NCBI GenBank assembly: GCA_964583095.1
Contig: CAZOVB010000021.1
Coordinates: 1-64,000, forward strand
Source of the DNA: CAZOVB01 sp964583095
GTDB lineage: Bacteria; Planctomycetota; Phycisphaerae; SM23-33
Direction of reading: 5' to 3'
DNA length: 64,000 bases
Positions within the stretch are counted from its first letter, which is position 1; the number at the start of each line of letters is the position of its first letter. A program made the translations under genes and the position numbers. The notes under the pieces are model-generated. The model had not been told where the DNA came from. It ran no database searches and saw nothing but the letters and a program-made list of their open reading frames with translations. Positions 60,440-64,000 of the stretch are shown in pieces.

Positions 60440-61855
60440 TCAGGCTGACTTTCTGCCTGCCAGGGCCGCACCGCCCAGCAGAAGCAGCGCCAGGCTGGTC
60501 GGCTCGGGAACCATCGGAGCCGGAGAAGGAGCTTGACGGTAGAGCATGCCGTAATACGCCTGAACCATGGCCAGATCGTCGGCAGTGACCCAGCCGTCCC
60601 CGGTGAAATCCGCCGAAGTATAAGGGGTTACCTGGCCGCCGAACTGGAGACGCAAAGCGGCAAGGTCGGCGAAGTTCACTTCCAGATCGCCGTTGACATC
60701 TCCGGCCCCTCTGTCGAGGGTGATCTCGAAAGCGAGTGAATCCCTCAGAAGTTCCCTCTCGGTGCGAACCCAGTCGGTGGGATCCTCCACTTCGGCCAGA
60801 ACCTGCCATGTTCCGGGCCCACAGCCCAGCGAGAAGAGGTCCAATTCCGTCACGTTCGTCGCGACCTGCTCGCCGTTGACGCTCCAGTGGATATCGAAAA
60901 CTTCCTCGTCGACGACATCCACCCAGAGCCGGCCGGTCCGGCTCAGAGCAACCTTGTCGGCGCTGTCTCCGGTCACGTTGCCCGCCCAGTCGTCCAGCGG
61001 ATCCACGTGAGAGTAGATCGTGTGGATGATCTCTTCACGGCTGACGGCGTTGAAAGGCTTTCCCAATGACCGCATCTTCGAGGTGTCGGTAGGTCGATAG
61101 ATCTCGTAGTCATAGTACCGTGCGCCTTCGTAGGCGCCCACGGGCGAAAGGTTGTTGTCGGGGTCGTCGTACCCCACCCAGGCCGCCCACTTGCTTACGT
61201 TCGGATCGGTGGTGACATTCGGCTCGGTCGGCTCGTATCCGCTGTAGGTTCCTCCGCCGCCGTACTCGTCGGCCAGGCCCGCGAAGCTGTGCCCGGATTC
61301 GTGCAGCGCCAACTCGCCGGCGTAGGAATTGCCCCCGGCGAAAACCGCATAGGACCCCCCGGATCCGCCGTAGAGCGAACTGTTGACCGTCACCATCCGC
61401 ATATCAGCCGTGATCTGCGTCCCGGCCAGCGTGTCGTCCACCACCGTCGTCGCCTTCCAGGGCGAAATCTGCAGCAACCTCTGCATCGGATAGCTGCCGT
61501 AGCGGGCGTCGAGCACCGTGTCGACATAGATACCCTCATCGGGGACATCCGCTCCCGACTCGGGCGAGATCACATCGATCCTGTGAACGTTGAAGAAGTT
61601 CCGGTACCGCCGGTAGGGATCCTGCTGACCATCGAACATGTACGACAGTACGCTGTCCACCTGGGGAGCGTATACCGTCTCGATCTGATCCTGGGTGTAC
61701 CCGTCGCCGAGGAATACCAGGTCCACACGATTGCTGCTGGAACCCGTGCCGACAACCGTTTCGTAAGAAAAAGACTCTGCCGCCATCGGCAGGGTCGGGC
61801 AAAGCAGACACACCAATAGCCCCATTGCAAGAGTTCGACTGCGAGAAAACGTCAT
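60440..61855 (-). CDS. Exported M64-family metallopeptidase with dockerin-like and PEP-CTERM ends
   Basis: A 471-residue secreted protein with a signal peptide (TLAMGLLVCLLCPTLPMAAE). The M64 (IgA-peptidase-like) domain covers about 30-350; its zinc motif is H185-E-S-G-H189, with D196/E197 in GLADEY. Near residue 400 there are paired dockerin-like calcium loops (GDVNGDLEVNFADLAALR and DFTGDGWVTADDLAM). The end is a PEP-CTERM sorting signal (VPEPTSLALLLLGGAALAGR) for exosortase-dependent anchoring. No exosortase gene is in this window. GAGGTACG precedes the ATG. Confidence 0.88.
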   Translation of the reverse strand: MTFSRSRTLAMGLLVCLLCPTLPMAAESFSYETVVGTGSSSNRVDLVFLGDGYTQDQIETVYAPQVDSVLSYMFDGQQDPYRRYRNFFNVHRIDVISPESGADVPDEGIYVDTVLDARYGSYPMQRLLQISPWKATTVVDDTLAGTQITADMRMVTVNSSLYGGSGGSYAVFAGGNSYAGELALHESGHSFAGLADEYGGGGTYSGYEPTEPNVTTDPNVSKWAAWVGYDDPDNNLSPVGAYEGARYYDYEIYRPTDTSKMRSLGKPFNAVSREEIIHTIYSHVDPLDDWAGNVTGDSADKVALSRTGRLWVDVVDEEVFDIHWSVNGEQVATNVTELDLFSLGCGPGTWQVLAEVEDPTDWVRTERELLRDSLAFEITLDRGAGDVNGDLEVNFADLAALRLQFGGQVTPYTSADFTGDGWVTADDLAMVQAYYGMLYRQAPSPAPMVPEPTSLALLLLGGAALAGRKSA

Positions 61856-61909
61856 ATCGTACCTCAGTGAATTACCCTCCGAGACGCCAACTGCCGTACA
61901 TGACCTGAG

Positions 61910-61939
61910 ATTATATCGGAAAAAACGGAAGCCGAACAA
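61910..61939 (-). promoter_or_regulatory. Promoter of the M64 peptidase gene
   Basis: On the minus strand TTGTTC (61939-61934), an 18-base spacer and a perfect TATAAT (61915-61910) lie 54 bases before the start codon. Confidence 0.5.
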
Positions 61940-61980
61940 GGCACATTCCGGTTTGCCCGGTAAAGATCTGGTAACGCAGC

Positions 61981-62952
61981 TCAGTCAAGCAACGTCGCAC
62001 TGCTGGAAGGAATCAGCACCCGGGGGCCCTGATCCGGAGCCAGAACCAGCCCCTCCAGGGGGTGAATGTCCAGCACAATGCCCTCGTAATCCCGGTTGCC
62101 CGCCCGCAGGCGCAGCCGACGATGCAACATCCCGCATCTACTCAACCAGGTCTTTCGAAGCAGGTCCAGGGCGCGGGCTTCCACACGCTTGACCCAAAGA
62201 TCCAGCCGAGACAGCACGGCCTGGAGTATCTCTGTCCGATCGCACCTGCCCGGTGCATGTGAGAACAGGCAGGTCGCTAGGCGCCGGACCGACTCGGCCT
62301 CAGGTGCCCAGCCGACGTTGATCCCGATCCCGATCACGCACCACCGCCGTCGCGCGACCCTCCCGGTCTCGACCAGAATGCCCGCAACCTTGGCCCCCTC
62401 GATCAGAACATCATTGGGCCACTTCAGGCCGCACTCGACCCCGGTGGCCTGCTCGATCCCCTCGGCCACGGCCAGGCCGGTTGAAATGGTCAGGGCTTCC
62501 TGGGCCAATCGATCCTGCGCATCGCTCAGCACGACCGAGAACAGAAGGTTTACGCCCGGGGGGCTTGCCCAGTTTCGCCCCAGCCTCCCGCGTCCGGCTC
62601 TTTGGCTCTCAGCCGTGATGACCAGGCCATCGGTATTGCCCTGCCGGGCCGAGCCCCAGGCTACCGTGTTGGTGCTTTCAACCTGTTCAAAGCAGATCAC
62701 GCACTGGCCGATCCGGCAAGCATCGAGGCCTTCTTCGATGCGCGCTGCCTCCAGGGGTGCGGGCCTGACCGGTTCGGCGTCGCCCTCGGGCGTTTTGCGA
62801 AAGCGGTATCCCCGCTGGGCAAGCCCTTCGATAAGCCGGTCCACCGGAAGCGAACAGTCCGAAGCTGCCCGGGCCAACTCTTCGCGGCCCAGAACCCCGT
62901 ACCCGGCCTCCTTCCAGGCCGCCAGCAGCCGATCTGTCGCATCGGAGTTCAT
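61981..62952 (-). CDS. birA: Biotin-[acetyl-CoA carboxylase] ligase
   Basis: A 323-residue BirA joining biotin to its carrier protein. An N-terminal helix-turn-helix-like domain (residues 1-75) and the catalytic domain are present: the biotin loop AGRGRLGRNWASP, GLKWPNDVLI, and VIGIGINVGW, with a C-terminal SH3-like domain. The N-terminus suggests it may also act as a biotin-operon repressor. The start codon overlaps the nadC stop (ATGA), so it is translationally coupled. The extended frame upstream is not used. Confidence 0.93.
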   Translation of the reverse strand: MNSDATDRLLAAWKEAGYGVLGREELARAASDCSLPVDRLIEGLAQRGYRFRKTPEGDAEPVRPAPLEAARIEEGLDACRIGQCVICFEQVESTNTVAWGSARQGNTDGLVITAESQRAGRGRLGRNWASPPGVNLLFSVVLSDAQDRLAQEALTISTGLAVAEGIEQATGVECGLKWPNDVLIEGAKVAGILVETGRVARRRWCVIGIGINVGWAPEAESVRRLATCLFSHAPGRCDRTEILQAVLSRLDLWVKRVEARALDLLRKTWLSRCGMLHRRLRLRAGNRDYEGIVLDIHPLEGLVLAPDQGPRVLIPSSSATLLD

Positions 62953-63848
62953 TCGCACCCGTCGTCCAGGCCGATATCCACCGCCGTGGCTGAGTGCGTC
63001 AGAGCCCCGATGGCGATACGCTCCACGCCGCATTGGGCAAGACTCTCCACTGTCTGCAGGTTTACGCCTCCGCTGGCTTCCAGGGCGATTCGACCCCCTG
63101 GGGCCTCGTTTCGCATCTGCACCGCCCGCGTAAGCAGATCCGGGCCCATGTTGTCCAAAAGGATCACGTCCAGGTCCAGTTTAAGTGCTGATTCCAACTG
63201 TTCCAGCGTGTCCACTTCCATCTCAACGAATCCCTCGGGCCCCAGGCGGGAGCGAACGTTTGCTATCGCCTCCTGCATGGCCCGAATCGGTTCAACACCG
63301 CCGCGCCGGGCCGCCGAAAGATGGTTGTCCTTGATCAACACCGCATCGTAGAGGCCTCGGCGGTGATTGAAGCCTCCTCCGACGCGAACGGCGTATTTTT
63401 CCAGGTCCCGCCATCCCGGGGTGGTCTTGCGGGTGTCATAAATCCTCGCGCCGGTACCTTCCACCGCCTTCACGTAACGTCGCGTGAGGGTCGCGATCCC
63501 ACTTAGTCGCTGGAGGAAATTCAGCGCCACCCGCTCAGCCGGCAGAACCTGCCGGCTCGGACCGAACCACCGGGCCAGAAGCTCTCCCGGCCCGGCTGCG
63601 TCACCCTCCTCAGTGGCTACCTTCGTGGAAATATCCCTGCCGTAAGCCCGGCCGATCTCTTCCAGAAAGACCCCGCCGGCAAAGACCAGTTCCTGCCGGG
63701 CAATGAAACTTCCGGAAGTCATACTCTGGGCCGCAAGCAACTCGCTGGTCAAGTCGCCGTCTCCAAGGTCTTCTTCCTTTGCCAGGGCCAGGATTCTGCC
63801 AAAAGATGCACGTTCAGACGCGGTGGGTCTACAAGGCTGACTCATCAT
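62949..63848 (-). CDS. nadC: Quinolinate phosphoribosyltransferase (decarboxylating)
   Basis: A 299-residue enzyme making nicotinate mononucleotide from quinolinate and PRPP. Typical features are the N-terminal EEDLGDGDLTSELL, ERVALNFLQRLSGIATLTRRYV, the active-site TRKTTPGWRDLEKYAVRVGG, VLIKDNHL and the C-terminal LEASGGVNLQTVESLAQCGV. It is linked by 4-base overlaps to uvrB upstream and birA downstream, giving one cofactor-related transcript. The double Met at the start (MMSQ) leaves the exact initiation one codon uncertain. Confidence 0.96.
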   Translation of the reverse strand: MMSQPCRPTASERASFGRILALAKEEDLGDGDLTSELLAAQSMTSGSFIARQELVFAGGVFLEEIGRAYGRDISTKVATEEGDAAGPGELLARWFGPSRQVLPAERVALNFLQRLSGIATLTRRYVKAVEGTGARIYDTRKTTPGWRDLEKYAVRVGGGFNHRRGLYDAVLIKDNHLSAARRGGVEPIRAMQEAIANVRSRLGPEGFVEMEVDTLEQLESALKLDLDVILLDNMGPDLLTRAVQMRNEAPGGRIALEASGGVNLQTVESLAQCGVERIAIGALTHSATAVDIGLDDGCE

Positions 63849-64000
63849 TTGCTTTCCGACGGAGAGGGGCTGTTGGCGGCCTGGGTTTCCTTCAATTCCT
63901 GAATCCGATCGCGGAGGCGGGCGGCCTTTTCGAACTCGAGCTCTTCTGCCGCCTGGAGCATCTCCTTTTCGAGGTGCTGGATAACCTCCTGCGTATCGTA
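63845..64000 (-). CDS. uvrB: UvrB C-terminal end (partial)
   Basis: Only the last 51 residues are in the window. They form the UVR coiled-coil domain (EVIQHLEKEMLQAAEELEFE, followed by KAARLRDRIQEL), which in UvrB binds UvrC. A hydrophilic tail (AANSPSPSESK) closes the protein. UvrB is the damage-verifying helicase of nucleotide-excision repair. A UvrC or ClpC-type UVR domain is possible, but the position at the very C-terminus favours UvrB. The stop overlaps the nadC start by 4 bases. Confidence 0.75.
   Translation of the reverse strand, partial: YDTQEVIQHLEKEMLQAAEELEFEKAARLRDRIQELKETQAANSPSPSESK

Overview
The window looks like a chromosomal stretch from a GC-rich planctomycete, most likely Phycisphaerae-like. 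This is an inference. The pointers are two formylglycine sulfatases, a dockerin-like/PEP-CTERM exported peptidase, a giant PQQ-propeller protein, and above all a MoxR / DUF58 / two-VWA / DUF4175-like / coiled-coil operon of the kind seen in planctomycetes. No rRNA, ribosomal protein or other strict phylogenetic marker is present to prove it.

Layout. (1) 1-13.3 kb, mostly minus strand: a surface-polysaccharide locus. It holds gmd and fcl (GDP-fucose), an exported esterase-like hydrolase, two GT4 glycosyltransferases, a Wzy-like polymerase, a sulfotransferase, a Wzx-like flippase and a hexapeptide acyltransferase. The part from about 5.9 to 9.8 kb is visibly AT-richer than its surroundings. A VapBC toxin-antitoxin pair, a decayed small gene and tRNA-Gly(TCC) separate gmd/fcl from the rest. 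(2) 13.3-14.6 kb: non-coding DNA made of a degenerate tandem repeat with strong hairpins. (3) 14.6-27.0 kb: a carbohydrate-utilisation locus. It has an ASRT-family small protein, a GH130 mannosylglucose phosphorylase, a ChbG-type deacetylase, a six-hairpin glycosidase, a LacI regulator, an MFS transporter, two sulfatases, an NAD-epimerase-like protein and a D-tagatose-3-epimerase-like isomerase. (4) 27.0-31.7 kb: tRNA-Asp(GTC) with promoter and terminator, a small conserved protein, then methyltransferase, LarA-like nickel-pincer enzyme and GAF-SpoIIE phosphatase as one plus-strand unit. (5) 31.8-33.5 kb: folE and queG. (6) 33.5-53.3 kb: a large minus-strand gene set with MoxR ATPase, DUF58, two VWA membrane proteins, a DUF4175-like membrane protein, an exported coiled-coil protein, a TPR/Gln-Lys-rich protein and an NPCBM protein, preceded by a 1526-residue PQQ-propeller protein. 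(7) 53.8-64 kb: AsnB, a GT2 glycosyltransferase, a large membrane protein, a GNAT acetyltransferase, a CGGC protein, a zinc-ribbon protein, an M64 peptidase with PEP-CTERM anchor, and uvrB(partial)-nadC-birA.

How the genes fit together. The first region should make, polymerise, sulfate and export a fucose-containing polymer. The second should desulfate, deacetylate and phosphorolyse a mannose-containing glycan under LacI control. The least understood parts, and the best candidates for undescribed biology, are the MoxR/VWA/coiled-coil operon and the methyltransferase-LarA-phosphatase unit. In the latter, the LarA homologue keeps the residues that hold the nickel-pincer cofactor in characterised LarA, but no larB, larC or larE is nearby.
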